Origin: JAHBXL01 sp964409775
GTDB lineage: Bacteria; Planctomycetota; Phycisphaerae; Phycisphaerales; UBA1924
Direction: 5' to 3'
Assembly: GCA_964409775.1 (NCBI GenBank)
Contig: CAYPEI010000002.1
Location: 124,001-188,000 of the forward strand
DNA: 64,000 nt
The position numbers and the translations under genes are program-made. Under the pieces are notes generated by a model, which saw only the letters and a program-made list of their open reading frames with translations, ran no database searches and was not told the origin of the DNA. How positions within the stretch are numbered: position 1 is the first letter of the stretch; each line of letters opens with the position of its first letter. Positions 50,353-59,012 of the stretch are shown here, piece by piece.

Positions 50353-51105
50353 ATGGCCAAGTCATCCACATCGCTGATCGTTCATGGTGCGACCGGACGC
50401 ATGGGCACGCGGATCATCGCGCTGGCCGCGGAGGACCCGGAGGCGCGCATCGTCGCGGCGCTGACGCACACGGGTTCGTCGCGCATCGGTGCGGACTCGG
50501 GCGCGGCGGGGGTGCGGATCGCGATCGCGCCGAACGCCGCGGATCTGGCTGGTTTCAAGGGGGTTTTGATCGATTTCAGTTCCGACGCGGGCGCGCGGCA
50601 CGCGGCGGAACTGGCGCGCAGCGCGCGGTGCTCGCTGCTGGTGGGGACGACGGGGCTGAGCGACGAGACGCTCGCGGCGCTGCACGACACGGCCTCGGTG
50701 TGCCCGGTGCTGGTCGCGCCGAACACGTCCTTGGGGGTCGCGGTGGCGTCGAAGATTGTTTTTGAACTGGCCCGCGCTCTCGGACCTTCCTTTGAGTGCT
50801 CGATCGTGGAGGCGCACCACAGCCGGAAGAAGGATGCGCCGTCGGGAACGGCGGCGAGGCTGGCGCGCGCGGTGCGCAGCGCGGGGCATGTGCTGCGCGA
50901 CGATCAGGTGCTGGCGATCCGCGGCGGCGACGTGATCGGCGAGCACACGGTGCGCTTCGCGGGGCCGGGCGAGTACATCGAACTGACGCATCGCGCCACG
51001 ACGCGCGACCTGTTTGCGCTGGGTGCGATCCGCGCGGCGAAGTGGTTATCCACACGGGCGCCGGGGTGGTACACCCTGGAAGACACGCTGGGGATCACGG
51101 CGTGA
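50353..51105 (+). CDS. dapB: 4-hydroxy-tetrahydrodipicolinate reductase
   Basis: A protein of 250 residues that reduces the dihydrodipicolinate precursor with NAD(P)H in lysine and diaminopimelate synthesis, so it feeds peptidoglycan. It has the nucleotide motif VHGATGRMGTRI near 10, LVGTTGLSDE near 97, and the active-site block EAHHSRKKDAPSGTA near 156-170, followed by RGGDVIGEHTV and LTHRATTRDLFA. CAGGAG lies about 12 bases before the ATG. Length is normal. Confidence 0.95.
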   Translation: MAKSSTSLIVHGATGRMGTRIIALAAEDPEARIVAALTHTGSSRIGADSGAAGVRIAIAPNAADLAGFKGVLIDFSSDAGARHAAELARSARCSLLVGTTGLSDETLAALHDTASVCPVLVAPNTSLGVAVASKIVFELARALGPSFECSIVEAHHSRKKDAPSGTAARLARAVRSAGHVLRDDQVLAIRGGDVIGEHTVRFAGPGEYIELTHRATTRDLFALGAIRAAKWLSTRAPGWYTLEDTLGITA

Positions 51106-51144
51106 TGCGCCGAAGATCGTGAAAGATCGCCGCAGGATCGATGT

Positions 51145-51158
51145 GGCTACATGTAGCC
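51145..51158. repeat. perfect palindrome GGCTACATGTAGCC
   Basis: A 14-base perfect palindrome lies in the 59-base gap between convergent dapB and the kinase gene, flanked on both sides by ATGTG. It has no T-run. It may be a protein-binding site or a bidirectional stop. Confidence 0.5.
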
Positions 51159-51164
51159 GATGTG

Positions 51165-52820
51165 TCACTTCCATACTGCGGTGTTGGCTCGCAAAGCGGG
51201 AGTCGCCAGCCAGGCGAGCAGGAGCACCGGGAGCAGTGCTTCCCACGTGAACGCCGCCGCGGCGATGACACCCGCGCTCTCGCCTGGCGCAGCGCGTCGC
51301 GCGGCGGCGTAGACCAACGCGGCGGCGAGGCACGCAAAGACGAGTTTGGACCAGCCCCATGAACGGGCGAGGGTGATGCTCCAGCGGCGCTGAAGCATGA
51401 CGCCGATGCCGGAGACGATGAGGGCGACGCCGAAGCAAAATGCGATCGAGGTGCCGGTCCAACCCAAAGTTGTCCACAACGCGCCGGGTTCGGGCTCCTG
51501 TCGCGGTGAGGAGAAGGGGCCGCCGACGTGCCGGGTGACGAGGCTGATCATCGCGACGGGGCCGATGATCGACTGCAGACCGCCCGCGGCGATGAGGATG
51601 AGCCCGGTGACGAGGGGCCACACGGGGTAGTCGGGATCTTGTGGACCGAAGAGGATGGGAGTTGTGGCGGAAGGGTCAGGCGCGGCGGGCGCGGCGGGCG
51701 CGGCCGGGCGCGCGGGTTGAGCGGCAGCGCTGAGTTCGAGGTCGGAGTCCTCCTTGCGCTTGTGCTCGGCGATCATGGTGAGGCGGTCGTAGTAGGTCTG
51801 CCCGGGCGTGAGGGGTGGCACACCGGCGGGCGAGGCGTGCGCGGCGGCGAGCGGATCGCCGGAGGGGGCGTTCTGGGAGCGGAGGAGCCGATCGAAGAGC
51901 GCCTGCCGGCCGCGGGCGATCATCGCCGGTCCGCCGCAGGCCGACTCGATCGCGGCGAGGAAGTGTCCCGGGGACTTGTGGCGGAACATGGGCGACTTGT
52001 TGAGCGCGCGTTCGACGGCTTCGGCGAGTGGCGCGGCGATTCCCCTGGCGAGCAGGCGGTCGATGGGGGGAGCGTCGTGGGCGTGGCGGGCGCGGATCTC
52101 GTCGAGCGAGCCGTGGAACGGGGCTTCGCCCGTGAGGAGTTCGAAGGCGGTGACGCCGAGGGCGTAGACATCGGACTTGGCGGAGATCTGGCCCTCGAAC
52201 ATCTCGGGGGCCATGTATGCGGGCGTTCCGGCGATGTTCGCGCCGCCTTCGCGCAGGACTCCGGGGCGGGCCGCGAGTTCGCGCGAGAGGCCGAAGTCGG
52301 TCACGAAGGCGTTGCCGTCGCGGTCGATCAGGATGTTGGAGGGCTTGATGTCGCGGTGCACGCGGTGCTGGTCGTGCAGATGGCCGACCGCGTTGCAGAC
52401 ATCGGTCATGACCGCCAGCAACTCGGCGGGCGAGAGCGGGTCGGTCTTGCGGATGAGGGAAGACAGGGAGGGGCCGTCGATGTACTCCATGACGAGGTAC
52501 GGGACGTTCTCGACGGTCGCGGCGTGAAGGATGTTGGTGAGGTTTCCGTGGCGCAGCGCGGCCGCGGCCCTGGCGCCCTCGAGGAAGGCGAGCAGGCGAG
52601 GGTCGTCGGGCCCCTGGACGGATGCGAGCAGGAACTTGACGGCGACGCGGCGGTGCAGGAGTTCGTCCGTGCCCAGCCAGACGACACCCATCGCGCCCTG
52701 GCCGATCTGGCGCTCGAGGCGGACGGAGCCGACCTGGCGCGGGATGGTGACCATCTGTCCGGGCTCGCCGAAGGCGAGGTCGGTGGTGCGGGTCAGCGAG
52801 ATGGTTTCGTCGGCGCTCAT
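51165..52820 (-). CDS. membrane-anchored Hanks-type Ser/Thr protein kinase
   Basis: A protein of 551 residues. The kinase domain (about 30-300) is complete: glycine loop IGQGAMGVVWLG, VAVKFL Lys, HRDIKPSNIL, TDFGLSREL, AGTPAYMAPE and YALGVTAFELLTG. An Ala/Pro-rich linker (AAPAAPAAPDPS near 385) leads to four TM segments (about 410-545), an unusual C-terminal membrane domain with no extracellular sensor. The start is either ATG 52820 or GTG 52841; neither has a ribosome site. Planctomycetes carry many such kinases; the target is unknown. Confidence 0.9.
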   Translation of the reverse strand: MSADETISLTRTTDLAFGEPGQMVTIPRQVGSVRLERQIGQGAMGVVWLGTDELLHRRVAVKFLLASVQGPDDPRLLAFLEGARAAAALRHGNLTNILHAATVENVPYLVMEYIDGPSLSSLIRKTDPLSPAELLAVMTDVCNAVGHLHDQHRVHRDIKPSNILIDRDGNAFVTDFGLSRELAARPGVLREGGANIAGTPAYMAPEMFEGQISAKSDVYALGVTAFELLTGEAPFHGSLDEIRARHAHDAPPIDRLLARGIAAPLAEAVERALNKSPMFRHKSPGHFLAAIESACGGPAMIARGRQALFDRLLRSQNAPSGDPLAAAHASPAGVPPLTPGQTYYDRLTMIAEHKRKEDSDLELSAAAQPARPAAPAAPAAPDPSATTPILFGPQDPDYPVWPLVTGLILIAAGGLQSIIGPVAMISLVTRHVGGPFSSPRQEPEPGALWTTLGWTGTSIAFCFGVALIVSGIGVMLQRRWSITLARSWGWSKLVFACLAAALVYAAARRAAPGESAGVIAAAAFTWEALLPVLLLAWLATPALRANTAVWK

Positions 52821-53058
52821 GGATGCCGCGGAAGGAGCCACGCGTGTCTACGGAGGGGGAAGGACATCAACAGGATGTCGGGTCGTGCGAAGGGTCGTGC
52901 GAATCGAAGCGACTGGAGTATTCGTTCGGAGTTGGTGAGGGATGATTGCAGAGTGGGGACGACTATTGCGGGCGTGACGCGTGGAGAGTTTATCAACGCG
53001 TGCGGGCTTGCCGCGGCGGGCTCGAACGGGGATGGGGGGGCGGAATGTGAGCGTCGCC

Positions 53059-53064
53059 TACGCT
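53059..53064 (+). promoter_or_regulatory. TACGCT -10 box of the leaderless transporter gene
   Basis: TACGCT lies 7 bases before GTG 53072 and there is no ribosome site. Confidence 0.5.
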
Positions 53065-53071
53065 CCGCACC

Positions 53072-54250
53072 GTGAGCACCGGCGCGTCCCAACCGAGCAG
53101 TCCCCGGAGCGGCGCGGGGCTCTCGCCGTTCATGGGCGTGGTGACGATCCTGCTGACCCTGCTGGGGTGGTCGAGCGTGCCGCTGTTCATCCGGCACTTT
53201 GCGCAGTCGATCGACATCTGGACGAGCAACGGGTGGCGATACGGGTTCAGCGCGTTTTTGTGGCTGCCGGTGGTGTGCTGGGGGCTGTACAAGGGCGGGC
53301 TGCCGGCGGGGATCTGGCGCAGGTCGGTGGTGCCGTCGTTGATGAACGCGATCGGCCAGGTGGCGTTCGCGTGGTCGTTCTACAAGATTGATCCGGCGAC
53401 GGCGACGTTTGGCCTGCGGACGCAGATCGTGTTTGTGGCCGTGGGGGCGTACCTGCTGTTCCCGTCGGAGCGTCGGCTGCTTCGCGACCCGCGGATGTGG
53501 GTGGGGATGGGCATGGTGGCGCTGGGTGTGGGGGGCACGATCTACTTCGGTCATGGCCTGCCTCGGGGCGATCAGGCGCTGGGCGTGGTGCTGGCGATCG
53601 GGAGCGGGTTGTTCTTCGCGGCGTACGGGCTGGCGGTGCGGCACTACATGCACGGGTATCACCCGGTGACGTCGTTTGCGGTGATCTCGCAGTACACGGC
53701 GGGGGTGATGGTGGCGCTGATGCTCGCGCTTGGGGAGCGGTGGGGAGCGGGCGCGCTGGACCTCCCGCCGGGGCAGATCGCGCTGCTGCTGGTGTCGTCG
53801 ATCGTCGGGATTGCGCTGGGGCACGTGTTCTACTACATCTCGATCGCAAGGCTGGGGGTGGCGGTGTCGAGCGGGGTGATTCAACTCCAGCCGTTTATCG
53901 TGAGTTTGGGGCAGACGGCGCTGGGGTGGCAGTCTTTGACGATGCCGCAGTGGGGGAGCGGGCTGGTGGCGGTGGGCGGGGCGATCACCATGCTCGCGGT
54001 GCAATGGGCGCTGACGCGGGGCGATGCGAAGCGGGCGAGACTGGCAATGTGTCCGGAGTGCGGGTATTCGCGCGCGGGGCTGGCGGCCGGCGCGAAGTGT
54101 CCGGAGTGCGGGCACGCGCCGTCGGCGGCGGGGGAGATGGTGGTTCCGGAGGAGACGGACGCGGTGGTGGAGACGGGCGCGCTGGATGCGATGCCCGCCG
54201 CGGTGGCGGCGGGAAATGGCAAATCAGCAAATGAGCAAAGCAGCAAATGA
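53072..54250 (+). CDS. EamA-family transporter with C-terminal zinc ribbon
   Basis: A protein of 392 residues. Ten TM segments in two EamA repeats (about 20-310) form a drug/metabolite exporter (for example LLTLLGWSSVPLFIRHF and SSIVGIALGHVFYYISIARLG). It is followed by a cytoplasmic zinc ribbon CPECGYSRAGLAAGAKCPECG near 328-348. The last residues (NGKSANEQSSK) are encoded by a GCAAATCAGCAAATGAGC repeat tract, so the stop lies inside repeat DNA. The substrate is unknown. The zinc ribbon matches that of the next, convergent gene. Confidence 0.82.
   Translation: MSTGASQPSSPRSGAGLSPFMGVVTILLTLLGWSSVPLFIRHFAQSIDIWTSNGWRYGFSAFLWLPVVCWGLYKGGLPAGIWRRSVVPSLMNAIGQVAFAWSFYKIDPATATFGLRTQIVFVAVGAYLLFPSERRLLRDPRMWVGMGMVALGVGGTIYFGHGLPRGDQALGVVLAIGSGLFFAAYGLAVRHYMHGYHPVTSFAVISQYTAGVMVALMLALGERWGAGALDLPPGQIALLLVSSIVGIALGHVFYYISIARLGVAVSSGVIQLQPFIVSLGQTALGWQSLTMPQWGSGLVAVGGAITMLAVQWALTRGDAKRARLAMCPECGYSRAGLAAGAKCPECGHAPSAAGEMVVPEETDAVVETGALDAMPAAVAAGNGKSANEQSSK
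54213..54250. repeat. AGCAAATGAGCAAA tract at the 3' end of the transporter gene
   Basis: AAATGGCAAATCAGCAAATG and AGCAAAGCAGCAAATGA make an A-rich tract of about 8-9-base units, out of keeping with the GC-rich gene. It encodes the last residues and the stop codon. Confidence 0.6.
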
Positions 54251-54270
54251 AGGCAGGGGCGGGAGAGGCA

Positions 54271-54822
54271 TCAGCCCTCGAGTTCGCCGACGGCCTTGGC
54301 CGCGGCGACGAGTTCCTGGAGTGTGAACGCCGCGCCGCACTCGGGGCAGGTGGTGCTCTTGAGTCCGGTGAGGTTGTATCCGCAGGCGGGGCATGCGACA
54401 CCGCCCGCGCCGAGCAGGGCGAGGCGGCGGGCGCGTTCGGCGGTGGTTTCCTGCCAGAGGAAGACGGTGGCGATGAGCCATCCGAGAATGGTGATGCCGG
54501 AGCCGACGAAGGCCTTGAACCAGTTTTCATAGGTGATGAAGAGGTTGAGCAGGGCGGCGACGAGGCCGCCGGCGACCAGGGCGAGGACGGCCGCGATGAA
54601 GGTGTGGCGGACCCGGGCGAAGGTCCACCGGACGGCGGACCACCAGACAATGAGCCAGTATGCGGCGGCGACGACGGCGGTGGCGCCTGCGCCGATGAGG
54701 CACTCCTGCCAGTCGCGGAGGGACCCGAGTTCGCTGGCGATGATGATGCCGGAGATGTAGACCACCGCCATGAGGGGCATGAGCAGCATGCTCAGGAGCA
54801 GGCGGGCGATGGTGCGGGACAT
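54271..54822 (-). CDS. four-TM membrane protein with C-terminal zinc ribbon
   Basis: A protein of 183 residues. Four TM segments (about 5-30, 42-62, 73-95, 103-124) are followed by a zinc ribbon CPACGYNLTGLKSTTCPECGA near 142-162 and an acidic helix. This CPxCGYNLTGL form is common in planctomycete membrane proteins of unknown function. No other domain is recognised. The stop faces the EamA gene 20 bases away. TACACT lies 6 bases before the ATG. Confidence 0.7.
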   Translation of the reverse strand: MSRTIARLLLSMLLMPLMAVVYISGIIIASELGSLRDWQECLIGAGATAVVAAAYWLIVWWSAVRWTFARVRHTFIAAVLALVAGGLVAALLNLFITYENWFKAFVGSGITILGWLIATVFLWQETTAERARRLALLGAGGVACPACGYNLTGLKSTTCPECGAAFTLQELVAAAKAVGELEG

Positions 54823-54828
54823 TGCCGA

Positions 54829-54834
54829 AGTGTA
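54829..54834 (-). promoter_or_regulatory. TACACT -10 box of the leaderless zinc-ribbon gene
   Basis: On the minus strand TACACT lies 6 bases before ATG 54822. No Shine-Dalgarno sequence is present. Confidence 0.5.
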
Positions 54835-54877
54835 CTTGAAGAGTGGTTGAACGCCTGGGGTTCGCGCGGACCTCTAC

Positions 54878-54883
54878 TACGCT
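54878..54883 (+). promoter_or_regulatory. TACGCT -10 box of the leaderless O-methyltransferase gene
   Basis: TACGCT lies 6 bases before ATG 54890, with no ribosome site. Confidence 0.55.
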
Positions 54884-54889
54884 TTGCAC

Positions 54890-55567
54890 ATGGACATGAC
54901 CCCGCAGCGTTGGGAGAACACGTCGGCGTACCTGCGCGAGGTGTTCGGAAAGCAGGACGCGGCGCTGGAGGGGCTGATGCCGGCGGCGGTTCAGGCCGGG
55001 ATTCCGTCGATCGCGGTGTCGGCCGATGTCGGGCGGCTGCTGCACATCATGACGCTGATGGCGACGACGCGGCCGGGGGCGACGGGGCGCGTGCTTGAAC
55101 TGGGGACGCTCGCCGGGTATTCGGGCATCTGGCTCGCGCGGGCGCTGCCGAAGGGTGGGAAACTGATCACGGTCGAGCCGAACGCGAAGCACGCGGACTT
55201 TGCCCAGCGGATGTTCGCCGCGGCGGGCGTGGCGGACCGGGTGGAGATCCGCCGGACGACGGGGATCGCCGCGCTGGAACAACTGGCGCGAGAGTTCGGG
55301 CCGGGCAGTTTCGATGTGGCGTTCTTCGATGCGATCAAGACGGAGTATCCGGAGTACTTCCGGCTGGCGAAGCCGCTCATCGGGCGAGGCGGGCTGCTGC
55401 TCGCCGACAACGTGCTGGGATCGAGTTTCTGGATCGATGACCCGGTGGGATCGAGCGAAACGCGGGATGCGGTGGATCGATTCAACCGGATGGTGGCGGG
55501 GGATGCGGAGTTCGAGGCCGCGGCGGTGCCGATCCGCGAGGGGGTGATGGTGGCGAGGAGGAAGTAG
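54890..55567 (+). CDS. O-methyltransferase (family 3, COMT-like)
   Basis: A protein of 225 residues. It has the SAM motif VLELGTLAGYSGIWLARALP near 66, ITVEPNAKHADFA, the metal-binding Asp in FDVAFFDAIKTEYPEYF near 142, and LLLADNVLGSS near 170. These features define the cation-dependent catechol/caffeoyl O-methyltransferase group. The acceptor is unknown. ATG 54890 is chosen because of the -10 box six bases before it; ATG 54896 is a second option. Confidence 0.88.
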   Translation: MDMTPQRWENTSAYLREVFGKQDAALEGLMPAAVQAGIPSIAVSADVGRLLHIMTLMATTRPGATGRVLELGTLAGYSGIWLARALPKGGKLITVEPNAKHADFAQRMFAAAGVADRVEIRRTTGIAALEQLAREFGPGSFDVAFFDAIKTEYPEYFRLAKPLIGRGGLLLADNVLGSSFWIDDPVGSSETRDAVDRFNRMVAGDAEFEAAAVPIREGVMVARRK

Positions 55568-55577
55568 GCGGGCAGGC

Positions 55578-55961
55578 TCAACCTCGCGCGCGGCACTCGT
55601 CGAGGAACTCGACCGCGCGTCGCAGGTGCGGGATCACGATGGATCCGCCGACGATCAGGGCGACGTCGAGCGATTCCCAGATCTGACGATCGGTGCAGCC
55701 CGCGGCGACGCACTGGTCGATGTGGTAGGCGATGCAGTCGTCGCATCGGAGGACGGCGGAGGCGGTGAGGCCGAGCAGTTCCTTGGTCTTCTTGTCGAGG
55801 CCGCCGTCGGCGGAGGTGTCGCGGTAGGTCTGGTCGTCGAGGGCGAAGAACCGCTTGGTGACGAGCGTTGCGCCGCCGCCCTGGCCCTCGGGCTTGCCGG
55901 GGCCGAGGATGCGGTCGTTCAGCCGGGTGCGGAACGCGTGGAACTGGTCGTAGCGTGACAT
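55578..55961 (-). CDS. carboxymuconolactone decarboxylase family protein (AhpD-like)
   Basis: A protein of 127 residues. It has the AhpD-like helix pair LDKKTKELLGLTASAVLRCDDCIAYH with the redox pair CDDC and His near 72-79, then GCTDRQIWESLDVALIVGGSI. Such proteins act as alkylhydroperoxidase partners or decarboxylases; the CxxC-x2-H motif favours the peroxidase type. TAGAGT lies 9 bases before the ATG. It is convergent with the O-methyltransferase gene, 10 bases away. Confidence 0.85.
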   Translation of the reverse strand: MSRYDQFHAFRTRLNDRILGPGKPEGQGGGATLVTKRFFALDDQTYRDTSADGGLDKKTKELLGLTASAVLRCDDCIAYHIDQCVAAGCTDRQIWESLDVALIVGGSIVIPHLRRAVEFLDECRARG

Positions 55962-56019
55962 GGTGGGATCACTCTACCACGGGCGGGGCATCGGGCGGGC
56001 GAGGCGGAAGGGCCTTCAC

Positions 56020-56025
56020 TATCCT
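56020..56025 (+). promoter_or_regulatory. TATCCT -10 box of the leaderless CCA-adding enzyme gene
   Basis: TATCCT lies 6 bases before ATG 56032, with no ribosome site. Confidence 0.5.
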
Positions 56026-56031
56026 TGCGGC

Positions 56032-57315
56032 ATGGCACGTGCCGCCGATCCTGTCCTTGCACGCGAAGCCGCTCTGCGGATCGTGATGAGGCTGCGCGAG
56101 GCGGGACACTTGGCGTACTTCGCGGGCGGGTGCGTGCGGGATGAACTGCTGAGCCTGCGGCCGACGGACTTTGATGTCGCGACGGACGCGGTGCCGGCGC
56201 GGGTGCGCGAGTTGTTCCCGCGGACGGCGGAGGTGGGCGCGGCGTTCGGCGTGGTGCTGGTGTATGAACAGGTTGCGGGGGAGAAGGCGGTGATCGAGGT
56301 TGCGACATTCCGCGCGGACGGGCCGTACAGCGATTCGCGGCGGCCGGACCGCGTGCACTTCTCAACGCCTGAGGAGGATGCGAAGCGGCGGGACTTCACG
56401 ATCAACGCGCTGTTTCTGGATCCGCTGATCGCGGCCGGGCGGCCGGGGCGAGTGATCGACTTTGTCGGCGGGCAGGCAGACCTGGCGGCGCGGGTGATTC
56501 GGGCGGTTGGTGAACCGGATCAGCGATTGGCGGAGGATCATCTGCGGGCGCTGCGGGCGGTGAGGTTTGCAGCGCGGCTGGGGTTCATGATCGAGCCGGG
56601 AACGGCCGCGGCAATCGCGCGACACGCGGCGGAACTCCGCGGCGTTTCGCGGGAGCGGATCGGGGATGAACTGAGGCGGATGCTGGGGCATCCGGCGGCG
56701 GCATCGCGGGCGAGGGCGGTTGAACTGGTCGAACTGCTCGGGCTGGATGCGCCGGTGCTGAACGAGCCCGGCCGCGGCACGGGCCCGCTCACGGCGCTTG
56801 CGAGGCTGGCGCTCCCTTTGCCGGTGTTCGGGGCCGTGCTCGCGGCATGGTGCCTGGAGCGGGCGGGGGCGACGCATCGCGGGCTGGACCCAAGGGAGAT
56901 CGCGGCGGTGCGGGGCCGCTGGCGGTCGGCGCTCTGCCTGAGCAATGAAGAAAAGGACGAGTTATCGGACGTTCTGGAGATCCACGCGGCGATGGTGCAG
57001 ACCTGGGCCGGGCTGCCGGTCGCGGCCCGCAAGCGGCTGGCGGGAAGGACTATGTTTGGACCTGGACTCGCCTTGTTTGCGGGGATCGACGCCCCGGCGG
57101 CGGCGCGTATAGCCAGTGAATACAAAGGGTTAGAGCGAGATGGGATCGGCATTTCCCCGGTCCCGTTGATCACGGGCGAGGATCTGATCGCGATCGGGCT
57201 ATCGCCGGGGCCGCTCTTTAAGAGGATACTGGACCAGGTGACCGATGCCCAACTTGAGGGGCGGGTACGTGACCATGGGGAGGCGATGGAACTCGCGCGG
57301 AGGCTGAGCGTCTAA
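56032..57315 (+). CDS. CCA tRNA nucleotidyltransferase / poly(A) polymerase family
   Basis: A protein of 427 residues. The class II nucleotidyltransferase head has AYFAGGCVRDELLSLRPTDFDVAT near 25-50 (two catalytic Asp), KRRDFTINALFLDP near 121, and EDHLRALRAVRFAARLGF near 165. A long C-terminal helical domain binds tRNA. It is probably the CCA-adding enzyme; neither tRNA in this window encodes CCA, so the cell needs one. Poly(A) polymerase activity cannot be excluded from sequence. Confidence 0.9.
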   Translation: MARAADPVLAREAALRIVMRLREAGHLAYFAGGCVRDELLSLRPTDFDVATDAVPARVRELFPRTAEVGAAFGVVLVYEQVAGEKAVIEVATFRADGPYSDSRRPDRVHFSTPEEDAKRRDFTINALFLDPLIAAGRPGRVIDFVGGQADLAARVIRAVGEPDQRLAEDHLRALRAVRFAARLGFMIEPGTAAAIARHAAELRGVSRERIGDELRRMLGHPAAASRARAVELVELLGLDAPVLNEPGRGTGPLTALARLALPLPVFGAVLAAWCLERAGATHRGLDPREIAAVRGRWRSALCLSNEEKDELSDVLEIHAAMVQTWAGLPVAARKRLAGRTMFGPGLALFAGIDAPAAARIASEYKGLERDGIGISPVPLITGEDLIAIGLSPGPLFKRILDQVTDAQLEGRVRDHGEAMELARRLSV

Positions 57316-57450
57316 GGTGATACGGGGCGGTGCGGGCGGATGGCCTTGGAGTCGTCCGACCGTCCGATGATGGCTGGGGGGTTGGGCGGGGTGGGGGGAG
57401 CGTGGCCGGTGTTGAGCGAAGATCGAGCGAGTGCAACGGGAGTGCGACGA

Positions 57451-58914
57451 ATGAAGACGAATCACGGATTGTGGAAGATGGCGGCGGTGGGACTGCTCGC
57501 GCTGGGCATGTCGGCTCCGATGGTGAGCGCGCAATCGAGCGCACCCAAGACCACGGAGAAGGGCGGCACGGCGGACAAGGCCGCGGCGAAGGACGTCATC
57601 GTCTTCAAAAACGGGAACCGGGTCGAGTGCGAGATCGTGGAGGAGACGGACACGACGGTGAAGGTGAAGGTGTCGCACGCCGGGATGACCGCGGAGACGG
57701 TGTACCAGAAGAGCGAGATCCTGGCGATCCAGAAGGGCGCGGGTGCAGCGCTCGACGGCTCGGCCAAGCCTGAGGAGAAGAAGGACGGCAAGAAGCCGGA
57801 GGCGAAGAAGGACAAGAAGGACGTGAAGCACGAGGAGGGTGCACCGACGGTGTACGTGGTGCGGTGCAGCGGGGAGTTCGGGCGGAACGTGTGCGCGAAC
57901 TCGATGGAGCGGGTGGTGGAGGACGTGAAGAAGCACCAGCCGGACGTTCTGGTGTTTGAGATCGATCACCCGTTCCAGCAGAACGGGCGGGAGACGCCCG
58001 ACTTCTGGCGGAACCCCGGCGCGTACGACCAACTGGAGACCGCGCGGCAGATCAGCACGCTGATCACCGACCGGGTGCGTGACGACGCGGAGTGGACGAA
58101 GAAGCCGCGGCTGGTGGGGTACATCAAGAAGGCGCTGGGGACGGCGGCGTTCTTGCCGTTCGTGTTCCCGGAGTTGTACTTTGCGCAGGAAGGGCTGCTG
58201 GGGGGCGTCGGCGGGCTGGAGCACATCTTCGACGGCGTGGGCGACAAGGTCGCGCAGGAGAAGCAGTACTCGCTGCGGCTGAAGCGGGCCGAGGGCCTGG
58301 CGGAGAAGGGCGGGCACGATCCGCGGATCGTCCGGGCGATGGCGCGCATCGACTATGTGCTGTCGTACCGCATGGTGGGCGGCAAGGCGGAGTTCCTGGA
58401 GCGGATGCCCGAGTCCGCGGACGAGTTCCTGCTCACCGACGACGGCGAGGGTGAGCGGCGCGACCAGGTGAACGACATCCTGCGGTTCAAGGGGAACGAC
58501 GTGCTGACGCTGGACGCGGTGACCGCGGAGCGGATCGGGCTGTCCAAGGGCACGGTGGCGGACCTGAAGGAACTGATGTACGCGATGGGGTACACGCGCG
58601 ACTACGTGGAGGTGAAGGGCAAGGCGAGCGACATCATCAGCACGTGGGGCGCGGAGGTCGACAAGGCCGAGGCGAACCTGACGCGGCTGATCGCGCAGAT
58701 GCGGACGGTGGAGGTCCGTGCGCCCGGTCAGTACAAGGAGCGCACCGCGGCGAGGACGCAGCGGAAGAACATCCTGAAGGAGATGCGGAGTATCTTCAAC
58801 CGGTACAAGGAGTCGCTGAACCCCGCGCGGTTCCCGGCCGATGCGGCCCTGAACCAGATCGACCTGGCCATCGACGCGATCGAGCAGCAGCAGCGTCTGG
58901 ACGGCCCTCCGTGA
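57451..58914 (+). CDS. exported ClpP-class (NfeD/SppA-like) protein, first paralogue
   Basis: A protein of 487 residues. A signal peptide (ends MVSAQ) is followed by a beta domain (VIVFKNGNRVECEIVEETD near 50-90), a highly charged Lys/Glu linker (about 105-130), and a domain resembling the ClpP/crotonase fold of NfeD-type membrane proteases (TVYVVRCSGEFGRNV, PDVLVFEID). The serine-nucleophile motif is hard to place, since the YIKKALGTAAFLPFVF segment lacks a clear Ser, so it may be inactive. The next gene is a paralogue with the same domain order. GGGAG lies about 10 bases before the ATG. Confidence 0.6.
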   Translation: MKTNHGLWKMAAVGLLALGMSAPMVSAQSSAPKTTEKGGTADKAAAKDVIVFKNGNRVECEIVEETDTTVKVKVSHAGMTAETVYQKSEILAIQKGAGAALDGSAKPEEKKDGKKPEAKKDKKDVKHEEGAPTVYVVRCSGEFGRNVCANSMERVVEDVKKHQPDVLVFEIDHPFQQNGRETPDFWRNPGAYDQLETARQISTLITDRVRDDAEWTKKPRLVGYIKKALGTAAFLPFVFPELYFAQEGLLGGVGGLEHIFDGVGDKVAQEKQYSLRLKRAEGLAEKGGHDPRIVRAMARIDYVLSYRMVGGKAEFLERMPESADEFLLTDDGEGERRDQVNDILRFKGNDVLTLDAVTAERIGLSKGTVADLKELMYAMGYTRDYVEVKGKASDIISTWGAEVDKAEANLTRLIAQMRTVEVRAPGQYKERTAARTQRKNILKEMRSIFNRYKESLNPARFPADAALNQIDLAIDAIEQQQRLDGPP

Positions 58915-59012
58915 GACACGGGGAGAGCGACGGGGACGGGCGCAGTTCAGGGCGAGGATGAAGCGGCGGCGGGGTTGTTTGAACGAGAATCAACTCACCA
59001 GATGAGGAAACC

